In this document: in pieces, positions 49,598 to 59,100 of the stretch
Numbering within the stretch: the stretch's first letter is position 1
Layout of the letters: each line of letters opens with the position of its first letter
Assembly: GCA_039810085.1 (NCBI GenBank)
Contig: JBDHWG010000010.1
Span: 62,001-126,000 of the forward strand
From: JBDHWG01 sp039810085
GTDB lineage: Bacteria > Chloroflexota > Anaerolineae > Epilineales > JAHCIE01
Direction of reading: 5' to 3'
DNA length: 64,000 nucleotides
The notes under the pieces: model-generated
Seen by the model: only the letters and a program-made list of their open reading frames with translations
The model's database searches: none
Told to the model about the DNA's origin: nothing
Translations under genes and position numbers: made by a program

Positions 49598-49702
49598 TCA
49601 ACCCTGGCGGTGAACAGGCGCACTACGGCTATGCAAAGTGGCGAGACCCGCGCCGCGCGCGGCAGCGCCGATGGTCAGAACCAGAAGTCGAATGCGCGCC
49701 AT
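49598..49702 (-). CDS. Leader peptide of the ABC/GNAT operon
   Basis: 34 residues starting MARIRLLVLTIGAAARGAGL and ending ATLHSRSAPVHRQG. Perfect AAGGAGGTG ribosome site 5 nt before the ATG, and a consensus promoter just upstream. Rich in Arg (R3, R5, R16, R26, R32) with an early Arg-Ile-Arg, the +x+ motif at which macrolide-bound ribosomes arrest in some resistance leaders such as ErmDL. The stop codon lies 5 nt before segment 1 of the attenuator, so a ribosome paused near the end would cover segment 1. Confidence 0.65.
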   Translation of the reverse strand: MARIRLLVLTIGAAARGAGLATLHSRSAPVHRQG

Positions 49703-49732
49703 TTGTTCACCTCCTTAGAATTTCTTAAACCC

Positions 49733-49761
49733 ATTCTAACACAGCCCGCCGGTGGTGTCAA
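49733..49761 (-). promoter_or_regulatory. Consensus promoter of the leader-ABC-GNAT operon
   Basis: Minus strand TTGACA (49761-49756), 17-bp spacer, TAGAAT (49738-49733). Transcription would start near 49726, about 25 nt before the leader ATG. Back to back with the queA promoter. Confidence 0.75.
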
Positions 49762-49768
49762 TACTAAG

Positions 49769-49798
49769 TTGACCATAAACACTCGTGTATGCTATGCT
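49769..49798 (+). promoter_or_regulatory. Promoter of queA
   Basis: TTGACC (49769-49774), 18-bp spacer, TATGCT (49793-49798), about 37 nt before the queA ATG. Its -35 is only 7 bp from that of the divergent operon. Confidence 0.5.
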
Positions 49799-49835
49799 TT
49801 CCCTCTGAAAGCCGACACACCGATCAGCCATCTGG

Positions 49836-50951
49836 ATGATATGCCCTGACCGCCTGGTTGACCACACCTTGAGCCAGCCCTTGCGCACCAGCGACTTCGA
49901 TTACCACCTCCCACCCGACCGCATCGCCCAGACGCCGGTCGAGCCGCGCGATTCGTCGCGCCTCCTCGTCCTCGACCGGGCGACCGGCCAGCGGTCCCAC
50001 CATCATTTCCGCGACTTGCCCAATCTCCTCCGGCCGGGCGATTTGCTCGTCGCCAACGATAGCCGCGTCCGCCCGGCGCGTCTCCTGGGCCGCAAGGCCA
50101 GCGGCGGCAAGGTCGAGCTGCTGCTGCTCAAGCCCGTGGACGCGACGACGTGGGAAACGCTGGCGCGGGGACACCGCCTGGCGCCTGGCACGCGCCTCGT
50201 CTTTGGCGCTGGGCAGGCCAACGCCGAGATCGTCGGGACGACCGACGCTGGCGGGCGCCTCGTCCGGTTTGATGCGCCGGTCGAGCCGCTGCTGCCCGAT
50301 TTGGGCCACGTGCCCCTGCCGCCGTACATCCACGAGCATCTCGACGACCCGGAGCGCTATCAGACGGTGTACAGCCGCGTTGTCGGCTCGGCTGCCGCGC
50401 CCACCGCCGGGCTGCACTTCACCCCTGCCCTGATCGAGCGCCTGGACACGCTGGGCATCGGCATGGCCTTCGTCACGCTCCACGTTGGCCTGGACACGTT
50501 CCGTCCCGTCGAAGTCGAGGACGCCCGCAGCCACGTCATGCACAGCGAGTGGGCCGAGCTGCCGGGGGAGACGGCAGCGGCCATCAACGCGGCGCGGGCG
50601 GCCGGCGGGCGCGTCGTCGCCGTAGGGACGACGGCGGTGCGCGTCCTGGAGTCGGCGGCGCTGGCAAGCGCGGGCGTCGACCCCGGCCAGCCGCAGGACT
50701 TCGCCGCGCTCCCCGCGCCAACGGCGCCACCCCTCGCGCCCTACAGCGGCTGGACGCGCCTATTCATCACCCCTGGCTACCAGTATCGCGCCGTGGACGC
50801 CCTCATCACCAACTTCCACCTGCCCCGCTCGACCTTGCTCATGCTCGTCAGCGCCTTCGCCGGGCGCGCGGCGATGCTGGCCGCCTACGAGGCGGCCGTC
50901 GCCGCTGGCTACCGCTTCTTCAGCTTCGGCGACGCCATGCTCATCGTGTGA
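49836..50951 (+). CDS. queA: S-adenosylmethionine:tRNA ribosyltransferase-isomerase
   Basis: 371 residues. Transfers and isomerises the ribosyl part of SAM onto 7-aminomethyl-deazaguanine in tRNA to give epoxyqueuosine. Visible: SDFDYHLPPDRIAQTPVEPRDSSRLLVLD, ARLLGRKASGGKVELLLLKP, AAPTAGLHFTP, FITPGYQYRAVDALITNFHLPRSTLLMLVSAFAG. The ATG at 49836 adds ~17 residues before the usual start at the SDFDY block; a TTG at 49881 is an alternative. Other queuosine genes are not in the window. Confidence 0.95.
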   Translation: MICPDRLVDHTLSQPLRTSDFDYHLPPDRIAQTPVEPRDSSRLLVLDRATGQRSHHHFRDLPNLLRPGDLLVANDSRVRPARLLGRKASGGKVELLLLKPVDATTWETLARGHRLAPGTRLVFGAGQANAEIVGTTDAGGRLVRFDAPVEPLLPDLGHVPLPPYIHEHLDDPERYQTVYSRVVGSAAAPTAGLHFTPALIERLDTLGIGMAFVTLHVGLDTFRPVEVEDARSHVMHSEWAELPGETAAAINAARAAGGRVVAVGTTAVRVLESAALASAGVDPGQPQDFAALPAPTAPPLAPYSGWTRLFITPGYQYRAVDALITNFHLPRSTLLMLVSAFAGRAAMLAAYEAAVAAGYRFFSFGDAMLIV

Positions 50952-51048
50952 AACCTACATCGGCGCTTTCGCTCGCCCGGAGGTTGCTTCGTCCTCCTAT
51001 CGTCGTCCTCGCACCGACAGTGCATCTTGTCTCCATCTCCCCGCTGAT

Positions 51049-51077
51049 TTGCAGAAGCCGCCGGACGCGGGTATACT
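51049..51077 (+). promoter_or_regulatory. Promoter of secG
   Basis: TTGCAG (51049-51054), 17-bp spacer, TATACT (51072-51077), 31 nt before the secG GTG. Just upstream (about 50965-51020) is a decayed family B repeat end. Confidence 0.6.
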
Positions 51078-51108
51078 TACGCGGATTTCTTAATGCCGTG
51101 GAGGTTCC

Positions 51109-51333
51109 GTGCTGATTGCACTCTATATTGTCCAAATTGTGATCGGGATTGCCCTCATCACCCTCGTCGTCCTACAAGGCCGCAGCGAGGGCGCGGGCGG
51201 TGTCTTCGGCCAGGCCGAGGGCCTGGCGCGCACTCGGCGTGGCGTGGAGCGGACTCTGTTCCAGTTGACCATCGTATTCTCGGTGCTGTTCCTGGTCGTC
51301 GCCATCGTCACGTCTCTGATCGCTCAACGATAA
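51109..51333 (+). CDS. secG: Preprotein translocase subunit SecG
   Basis: 74 residues, two membrane segments with the loop LQGRSEGAGGVFGQAEGLARTRRGVERTL between them, the SecG pattern (V(V)LLQxxxGxGxxxxFG). Accessory subunit of the SecYEG channel. GTG start with GGAGG five nt upstream. An oligopeptide-binding protein gene follows by 18 nt and is likely co-transcribed. Confidence 0.93.
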   Translation: MLIALYIVQIVIGIALITLVVLQGRSEGAGGVFGQAEGLARTRRGVERTLFQLTIVFSVLFLVVAIVTSLIAQR

Positions 51334-51351
51334 CCTAGCGAAGGAAAGCGC

Positions 51352-53004
51352 GTGTCGCGGATACGAAGATGGCCGGTGCTCATCGCGCTGGCCGGGCTTG
51401 TCTTGCTGGGCGTGATTCTGTTCAACCTGCTCTCACGCCAGCCGACGGTCGAGGTTCCCGACGTCGGCGGAACCTTCACCGAGGCGGTTGTGGGACGGGC
51501 ACGTGTGCTCTCCCCGCTCTTCGCTCAATCGGATGTCGAGAAAGACCTCGTCTTTCTCCTGTTTCGCGGCCTGACGCGCGCGGATGTCAGCGGCGCGACG
51601 GTTCCCGATGTCGCAACGGGTTGGACAATTTCCCCCGACAAGCTGAGCTACACTTTCACCCTGCGCAACGACGTAGCCTGGAGCGACGGCGTCCCGGTCA
51701 CAGCCGAGGACGTGCTGTTCACCATCAAGACGTTACAAGACCCGGCCTTCACCGGCGATGCCGACATGGCAGCCCTCTGGAAGAATATCGCCGTGGAGGT
51801 GGTGGACGATCACACGGTACGGTTCATCCTCGCTGAGCCGTATGCCCCCTTCCTCGACCAGACGACGGTTGGGCTGCTGCCGGCCCACGTCCTCAAGGAC
51901 GTGCCCGTCGCCCAGATGGCAGCCAACGCCTTCAGCGCGCAGCCGGTGGGGAATGGCCCCTTCAAGGTCGAGAAGCTGGACGAGGCCTCGGCGAACTTGG
52001 TGCCGAACCCGTATGATGCCGGTCGGCGGCCCTACCTCAGCCGCTTGATCTTCCGCTTCTTCCCGGACCGCGCCAGTGCCCTGGCCGCGTTCAACCACAA
52101 GGAAGTCATGGGCGTCGGGCAGATTCCGCCGGGAGACCTGCCAAAGCTCACGGCAGGCGCGCTCTATTCCTCGGCGCGCCCGATTTTCACCGCGATTTAC
52201 CTCGACCTGAATAACCCGCTATTCCAGGACCGTGCGGTGCGGCAGGCGCTCCTGACTGGTCTGGACCGCGAGGCCCTGGTGCGCCAGGCGCTCTACGGGC
52301 AGGCGCTCGTCACCGATAGCCCGGTGATTGTCAACTCCTGGGCGTACAACGCCCAGACGCACCACTACACGTACAACCTGGACCAGGCACGCGCTTTCCT
52401 CGACAACGCAGGCTGGCGGGACACCAATGGCGACGGCATCCGCGACCGCGACGGCCGCCCGTTCGAGTTCAAGCTGACGACGACCGACGAGCCGACGCGC
52501 GTCGCTGTGGCGAACATGATCGCCGAGCAGTGGAAGGGGCTGGGGATCAAGGTCAACGTCAACGTCGTGACGCCGACGGCGTTCCAGGACAACTATCTCA
52601 AGCCTCGAAACTTCGACACCATTCTCTACGGCTGGAACACGCCGGACTCGGACCCCGACCCTTATACCCAGTGGCACTCGACACAGATCAAGGGCGGCCA
52701 GAACTATAGCGGCTGGGTGAACAAGGATGCCGACCGCATTCTGGAAGACGCGCGCCACACACCAGACGCGGCGGCGCGCGCGGCGTTGTACCGCGATTTC
52801 CAGACGCTCTTTGCCCAGGAGTTGCCCGCCCTGCTCCTCTACCACGGCATCTACGAGTACGCCGTCGATTCCCAGGTGCGCAACGTCCAGGTGGGCAGCG
52901 TGCTCCTCGACCCCCACGACCGCTTGCAGACGGTGCAGCAGTGGTATCTGCACACGCGCCCGTCGGACACTGGCCTGCTGAGCTTCTTCACGAACCAACG
53001 CTAA
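51352..53004 (+). CDS. Peptide ABC transporter substrate-binding protein (family 5)
   Basis: 550 residues. N-terminal basic start and hydrophobic segment (8-24) act as signal or anchor, without a lipobox Cys. SBP_bac_5 domain: GRARVLSPLFAQSDVEKDL, YTFTLRNDVAWSDGVPVTAEDVLFTIK, DRAVRQALLTGLDREALVRQ, FDTILYGWNTPDSDPDPYTQWHS. Binds peptides or similar solutes (OppA/DppA type). No permease or ATPase genes adjoin it. GTG start with AAGGA, 18 nt after secG. A terminator follows the stop. Confidence 0.92.
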   Translation: MSRIRRWPVLIALAGLVLLGVILFNLLSRQPTVEVPDVGGTFTEAVVGRARVLSPLFAQSDVEKDLVFLLFRGLTRADVSGATVPDVATGWTISPDKLSYTFTLRNDVAWSDGVPVTAEDVLFTIKTLQDPAFTGDADMAALWKNIAVEVVDDHTVRFILAEPYAPFLDQTTVGLLPAHVLKDVPVAQMAANAFSAQPVGNGPFKVEKLDEASANLVPNPYDAGRRPYLSRLIFRFFPDRASALAAFNHKEVMGVGQIPPGDLPKLTAGALYSSARPIFTAIYLDLNNPLFQDRAVRQALLTGLDREALVRQALYGQALVTDSPVIVNSWAYNAQTHHYTYNLDQARAFLDNAGWRDTNGDGIRDRDGRPFEFKLTTTDEPTRVAVANMIAEQWKGLGIKVNVNVVTPTAFQDNYLKPRNFDTILYGWNTPDSDPDPYTQWHSTQIKGGQNYSGWVNKDADRILEDARHTPDAAARAALYRDFQTLFAQELPALLLYHGIYEYAVDSQVRNVQVGSVLLDPHDRLQTVQQWYLHTRPSDTGLLSFFTNQR

Positions 53005-53023
53005 CGTCACCGGGCAACACAAA

Positions 53024-53070
53024 GCGGGCACAGAGCTGTTTCTACATGAAACGCGCTCTGTGCCCTTTTG
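53024..53070 (+). terminator. Terminator of the secG-oppA-like unit
   Basis: GGGCACAGAGC-N18-GCTCTGTGCCC followed by TTTTG; an inner AAACAG/CATGAAAC part may extend the stem. It lies between convergent genes, 22 nt after the stop at 53004. Confidence 0.75.
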
Positions 53071-53078
53071 ACGTTATG

Positions 53079-55991
53079 CTAATAGCTGGCGGCGAGCGTG
53101 GGCTGGCACGCGTCGGACATGAGGTGGTCCACCAGGTCGTGCAGGAGCGCCACAGCCGTCGGGTCGTTGGGCAGCGCCTCGCGGAAGGCGAAGGTGCTCA
53201 TGATGACGCGCCCACGCCCGTAGCGGAACTGCACCGTATGCACCGCCGGCTGGTGTACCCAGCCAGAGATCATGCCCGCTAGGAAGTCGCCCTGCACTGC
53301 GGCGTCGGCAAAGGGCAGGCCGAGAATCGTCCGCTGCGGCATGACGCGCATGAACGGCATGCCGAGCGGCTTGCGAACGTCGCCGAGTCGGTGGTGCGCC
53401 TCTGGCCGCAGCCAGTTGAAGCTCGTGATCCAGTTGCCGCTGTACGGCCCGCCGCGCCCGCCGATCCAGAAGAACGGGCTGGGACCGTAGCCGATGTAGA
53501 GCAAGGCGCCGCCCTTCCGTACCCAATCGAGTAGCTCGGTCGTGGCGTGGTCGGCGATGGCGAGGTGTACACCCCCGTTGAGTTTGTTCGTCGTCTTGTA
53601 GCCGATGTCGGACAGGAGCACATTGAGGTCGCGCTGGAGATGGCGGCGGCGGCCCCTCGGCAGGGGGGGCGCGTCGTCCGGTGTGCCCGTCGTCTCACCG
53701 GGGACCTGGGTCAGAGCCGGCAGGGGCAGGTCCAGCGTCGCCTCGCCCAACCGCGTCACCACGGCGACTGCTCCCTTGTAAGATGCCTGGTGGAAGGCGT
53801 TCGGCAGCGTCAGGAACTCCAGAGTGTTACGGGCCAGCTCGCCGCCGGCCGCTTCCAGGATGAACTCTGTGCGCAGCATCGTGGCGCGGTCAACGCGCGG
53901 CACGGGCTGACGCAGCAGGCCAAGCGCCTGCACCTGCCCGCGCTCCACCCCTGCCACATCGTACTGTCCCCACTCGCCCTCGCCCAGCCGCCAGCGCAGC
54001 TTCGCCCCGTTCCAGTCGGCGCTGCTGTAGCGGGCCACGTGAACGCAGGAGGATAGCTCCTCGTCATCCCAGGTGGCGTAGCGGTTGACCTGGGGCACGA
54101 TGACGTCCGGCGCGTTGATGGTGTGGAACACCTCGAAGTATGCCTTGGGGTTGCGGTCGAAGTCGAGCAGGCCGTTGCTCTCCCAATAGGCGTCGGTCAG
54201 CTCGGTGATGACGTAGCCGCGCACGTGGGCCAGCCGCCGCATCGTCTCAATTTCGAACTTCATCGACTCGTACTGGTGCCACTGGCTCGCCTCGGCGAAG
54301 CACTCGTAGTTCGGCCAGATTTTGTCCAGGCCGTAGCGGTGGAAGCGCTCCTCGACACCCCTGGGCCAGCCCGCCTCACCATCCCACGGCGACCACCACG
54401 AGCCGAGGTTGAACCACGCCGGGTCGCTGCCTGTCGGCCGGCGCAGCTTCTCGACCGACGGTAGGCCCCAGTTGCCAAACTCCGACAGCACCAGCGGCTC
54501 CTGGCCGCTGCGCGTCGTATCACCGTGGGTGGAGTACGTCCAGAGCGGCCGCAGATCGAACGTTTCGAGCGTCTGGTGGAAGCCGGCGGCGTGGTCGGGG
54601 ATGCTGGCGTAGACGTGGAAGTCGTCCAGGTCGCTCTTGACGTGGACGTTGGGTCCCCACGGGTGAGGGCAGGCGGAGTTGTCGACGACGAGGCGCGTCG
54701 GGTCGAGGCCCTTGCAGTGGTCGACCATCTGCGCCACCCAGACGCGGTCGCTCGCGCTTAGCGGCAGCGCCGTGCCCCAGTCCTCGTTGATGATGGTCCA
54801 AATAACGATGGAGGGATGGTTGAAGTCGCGGCGCACCATCTCTTCCAGCAGGCGCTCGGCGCGGCGCTTGATGTCGTCGTCCAGGGCGACCTGGTTCGGG
54901 TCCAGGGTGCCTTTGTGGTAGAACGTGCGCCAGGACGGAATCTCGGTCCAGACGAGCAGCCCCATCTCGTCGGCCAGGTCGAGGTACAGCGGGTCGGGCG
55001 GCTTGATGTGGCAGCGCAGGCAGTTGAGACCGAGGGCTTTGGACTTGGCGAACTCATCGCGCAGGAACGCTTCCGATGGGATGGTGTAGATGGTGTCGGG
55101 GTAGAGGTCCTGGTCGAGCACGGCGAGCAGGAAGATGGGCTTGCCGTTCAGCAAAATCTGGCCGTTAGCGGTGGCAATCTCGCGGAAGCCGAAGCGGACG
55201 CTGATCTCGTCGTCGCCCAGGCTGACGCGCGCTGTGTACAGGTGGGGGGTCTCCGGCTCCCACAAGCGCGGATTCTCGACGGCCACGTTGGCGGCGTGCA
55301 GGTTGGGTAGAACGCTGCTGGCCGTGTCCCCCTCCCACGCGCCGCCGTCGTCGTCCTCGACGCGCACCCGCACGGCTTCGGCCGGCGCTTCGCTGCCAGC
55401 AATCTGGACCGCAATGTGAGCGTTGCCGCGCGTGTCCGGCGTAATCTGCACGCTGTCGATGTAGGGCACGGGGACGGTGGTCAGGGTGACGTCCTGCCAG
55501 ATGCCGCCGACGTTGATGTACCACTCCTGCTTGCCGTGGGGCACCTGCACCGGGTCGAACGGTGGGCCGCCCGCGCCGACGTGGGGGTCGTATTCCGGCC
55601 AGCGTTCGATGGTCATGCGGGTCTGGGCGGCGTCGTAGACGCGCACGGCGATGTCGTTGCGGCCGGGGTGCGCGTGGCGGGCGATGGGGATGGTAAAAGG
55701 CGTATAGCCGCCCTCGTGCTCCCCGACTTTCTGGCCGTTGACGAACACCTGGCACCAGTAATCGACAGCGCCGAAGCGCAAGAGCAGCTCTCCGTTGAGC
55801 CAGTCGGCATCGATGTCGACGGTACGGCGATACCAGGCATAGCCGCTATACTTTTGCAGGTCGGGGAAGGCCGCCTGCCAGGGCATGGGAACGGGGATTT
55901 CGCGGTCGGGGGCGAGGGCATCGACGGTGAGGGTTCCTGAGGGGTCTAACTGAAATTGCCAGGGGCCGGCGAGTGAACGCTGTAGACGCAT
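53079..55991 (-). CDS. Glycoside hydrolase family 2 protein
   Basis: 970 residues, cytoplasmic. N-terminal sugar-binding jelly roll (WYRRTVDIDADWLNGELLLRFGAVD), Ig-like domain, TIM barrel with acid/base Glu in IVIWTIINEDWG and nucleophile Glu in PLVLSEFGNWG, then a long C-terminal part (from about 700) with an extra domain resembling a glutamine-amidotransferase/beta-galactosidase-like fold. Beta-galactosidase, glucuronidase or arabinosidase activity is possible. Start at 55991 because the promoter -10 lies at 56020-56025 and would exclude the ATG at 56018. Confidence 0.87.
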   Translation of the reverse strand: MRLQRSLAGPWQFQLDPSGTLTVDALAPDREIPVPMPWQAAFPDLQKYSGYAWYRRTVDIDADWLNGELLLRFGAVDYWCQVFVNGQKVGEHEGGYTPFTIPIARHAHPGRNDIAVRVYDAAQTRMTIERWPEYDPHVGAGGPPFDPVQVPHGKQEWYINVGGIWQDVTLTTVPVPYIDSVQITPDTRGNAHIAVQIAGSEAPAEAVRVRVEDDDGGAWEGDTASSVLPNLHAANVAVENPRLWEPETPHLYTARVSLGDDEISVRFGFREIATANGQILLNGKPIFLLAVLDQDLYPDTIYTIPSEAFLRDEFAKSKALGLNCLRCHIKPPDPLYLDLADEMGLLVWTEIPSWRTFYHKGTLDPNQVALDDDIKRRAERLLEEMVRRDFNHPSIVIWTIINEDWGTALPLSASDRVWVAQMVDHCKGLDPTRLVVDNSACPHPWGPNVHVKSDLDDFHVYASIPDHAAGFHQTLETFDLRPLWTYSTHGDTTRSGQEPLVLSEFGNWGLPSVEKLRRPTGSDPAWFNLGSWWSPWDGEAGWPRGVEERFHRYGLDKIWPNYECFAEASQWHQYESMKFEIETMRRLAHVRGYVITELTDAYWESNGLLDFDRNPKAYFEVFHTINAPDVIVPQVNRYATWDDEELSSCVHVARYSSADWNGAKLRWRLGEGEWGQYDVAGVERGQVQALGLLRQPVPRVDRATMLRTEFILEAAGGELARNTLEFLTLPNAFHQASYKGAVAVVTRLGEATLDLPLPALTQVPGETTGTPDDAPPLPRGRRRHLQRDLNVLLSDIGYKTTNKLNGGVHLAIADHATTELLDWVRKGGALLYIGYGPSPFFWIGGRGGPYSGNWITSFNWLRPEAHHRLGDVRKPLGMPFMRVMPQRTILGLPFADAAVQGDFLAGMISGWVHQPAVHTVQFRYGRGRVIMSTFAFREALPNDPTAVALLHDLVDHLMSDACQPTLAASY

Positions 55992-56019
55992 TATGCTAAC
56001 AACCCTTTCGTCGTACATG

Positions 56020-56050
56020 AGTATAGTCTTCTCACACTATGCCGTGAGAA
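56020..56050 (-). promoter_or_regulatory. GH2 promoter with inverted-repeat operator
   Basis: Minus-strand -10 TATACT (56020-56025). The -35 region is covered by TTCTCAC-N8-GTGAGAA (56029-56050), a symmetric site suitable for a repressor. No regulator gene adjoins. Confidence 0.45.
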
Positions 56051-56119
56051 TGTCCCGAAACACAGCAAGTCTAGGTCCACTATCGCCTCAAATTGTGGTA
56101 ACATCAGCGAGATTCGGAA

Positions 56120-59100
56120 TCACGAGAACGCGCTCACGGCGAGCGCTTCGGTCATGGCGTCGTCGAGGGAGAGGGCGCGGCCAGCGTCCCACGCCGCGGC
56201 CGCACCGGCTTCGCCGAGCGCCTGCCGCGCCGAGGCAAGCGCCTCGTCCAGCCGCCGCTGGTCCGCTGGCGAGAGGGGCGTGTTGAGCGTCTCGCGCACG
56301 ACCGAAGCAGCGCCTGCGAGACGCAGCGGCCGCTCGGTCTCTCCCGCCAGGGCCAGCAGCCCCCCAATGTCCTCCAGGAGGTAGGCAATCATGCGCCGGT
56401 CGCCTAGCTCGCGGTACGTCACCAGGCTATCACGGTACGAAGCGCGCGCCGTAGCGTAGTCACCGAGCGCCCGTAGCACGTTGCCCAGGTTCAAGCTTGT
56501 GTGCGCAATAGAGTTCTTGACGCCAATCTCCCGCTGCAGCGCCAGCGCTTCTTCTAGATAGGCGCGTCCCTGGGCGTAGTCCTGTCTGAGCAGAGCTAGC
56601 TGCCCCAGATTGTTAAGGGAATGCGGGATGCCCCACTTGTCGCCTACGCTTCGCCGAATTGTAAGCGCCTCGGCAAAATAGGACGTTGCTTGCTCGAAGT
56701 CATCCTGGTCCGCTCGGACAATTCCAAGGTTGTTGAGAGCGTTGGCGATTTTGGGGAGGTCGTTGATCTCGCGGCGGATAGCCAGGCTCTCCACGAAGAG
56801 CCGCTCCGCGTCTGCAAACTGACCGTGAAAGTAGAACAGGTTCCCGGTGCAGATGAGCGCGTTAGCCACACCTATTGGGTCGTCACCCTCGCGGGAGATA
56901 GCCTCTGCGCGCGCAAAAGCCGCTTGCGCCTCATCGTAGCGGCTCTGCTTGCGCCACAGATCGCCCCTGGCAATCTCGCAGTGCGCCTCCAACCCTCGGT
57001 CGCCGCTTTCCTGTGCCAAGGCCAACGCCTCAGCGAGGCGTATGTCGGCTTCGGCATACTGACCCACTGTGTCTAGTGTCAGCCCCAACTTGAGCGCGAT
57101 TGCGCCCCGCTCCGCCCCGTCTAGGAGTGGCAAAAGACGCTCGAAGTAGTCAATGGCGGCAGCGTTGGCGTAGCTGGCTTGCGCCGCTTCTCCGGCGCGC
57201 CCCAGGTACTGCCGGCGCTTGCTATCGTTGCGGCTGTGGTCATAGTGGAAGGCGAGCAGGTCAAGGCGTCGGTCGAGGCTATCCGCGTAGTTGCTCTCGA
57301 TGTACTGGCCGACCTGTTCATGCAGCGTGGCCCGGGTGGCGTAGGGCAGGGTCTCATAGGCGACCTGCTGCGTCACGACGTGCTTGAACAGGTAGGTCAT
57401 CTCAGGCGCGGGCTGGTCCAGCGGCGTCAGCTCAAGCTCGCTGAGCAGGTCCAGCGCCTGCTGCACGAGGCTCGCGTCGCCCAACTCTGGATACACGCCC
57501 CACAGCATCGCCGCCGGGAACAGCCGCCCGATGACGCTGGCGACGCGAATGGCAATCTGTTGCTGCTGGTCGAGCTGGTCGATGCGGCTCAGGATGAGGC
57601 TGTAGATACTCGTTGGCAGGTCGAGATGCTGAAGCCGCTCGGTGTCGCGCGGGTCAATCCCCACGTCGCGCAGATAGTTCACGATTTCTTCAATGTAGAA
57701 GGGGTTGCCCGCCGCACGCTCAGTGACGAGCGCCACGAAGTTGCCAGATAATTCCATGTCCTCGCCAAAGAACTCGCGCAGTTTGAGATCAATCAGCCGC
57801 TCGGACTCCGCTAGCGTGAAATTGGTCAGCGCCAGCTCGGTGAAGTGCGGCAGACGGTCCACCGGCGGCGCCTGGGTGCGCTCGCGGTCCGGCGGACGAT
57901 ACAGCAACAGCATGAGCACCGGCATGTCGGCCATCGCCCGACCGATGACACCGATGAGATCGTAGGAGAGCGCGTCGAGCCAGTGACAGTCTTCCAGGAC
58001 GATGAGCAGAGGGGTTCGCATGGCTCGCACGCGCAGGCAGTCTACCAGCAGGGCTTCGAGCGCCGACTTGCGCACCCTGGCGTCGAGGGACGCCGTCAGG
58101 TCGTTGTCGGGGATGGGTAGGTTGAGCGCTGGTCCGAGCAAGGGCAAGCGCGACGCGAACGATGGACCCATGCGCCGCAGCTGCCCGTCGAGACGACGAA
58201 TCTGGCGCTCGACCGGCGCCGCAGGGTCTACGTCGAAGAAGCCGCGCCAGACGTTGTGCCACACCAGGTAGGGCGTGTTGACGCCGTAGGACTGGCATTC
58301 GCCGCCCAGGCCCGCGAGGCCGCGCCCTTGCGCCAGGCGAATCACTTCCGCCGCCAGCCGCGACTTGCCCATGCCCGCTTCGGCGGCGATGCCGACGATC
58401 TGCCCACGTCCCCGTGTGACGCTCTCAATACGGGCGGCGATGAGGGCCAGCTCGGCCTGGCGGCCGACCATCGGCAGGCGGTAGCGCGGCTCCTGGAGCC
58501 GCATCGTTCGCTGCGCCTTTATGCCCAGCAGCCGCAAGACGGGAATCGGCTCGCTCTTGCCCTTGACGCGGATATCGCCCAGGCTCTGCCAGGTAAAGGC
58601 GTCGCCTGTCGCACTGCGGCTGATTTCGCTGACAATCGTCTGGCCGGGCCGCGCCGCCGCCATGAGGCGCGCAGCCAGGTTAGCAGCGTCCCCCAGGACC
58701 CCGTAGGTACGACGCGATGCTGCGCCGTAGGCCCCGGTGCGCATTCGCCCTTGCGTGATGCCGATCTGAACGGGGTCGATGTCGTCGTGCCGCAGCGCCA
58801 GCTCATGCAAATCGATGGCGACTGAGCAGGCGCGCGTTGGGTCGTCCTCGTGCGCCACCGGAGCGCCGAACGCCGCGTACAGATAGCTGCCTTTGTCGCC
58901 AAAGGTGAGTTGGAGCAAGTTGCCGCCATAGCGCGCCGCAATCCGCTGCGCCTCGCGGATGAAGCGGTCGAGCTTTTGCGGCGCGTGCTCGTCGTGGTCG
59001 TAGCGGATGCCTGTGAAGCGCAGGAACAAGGCGACGGCGGGCCGCAGCTCGGCCAGGAACTCGCCCTTGCCCGCGTGAATGCGGTCGTACACCGCCGGCA

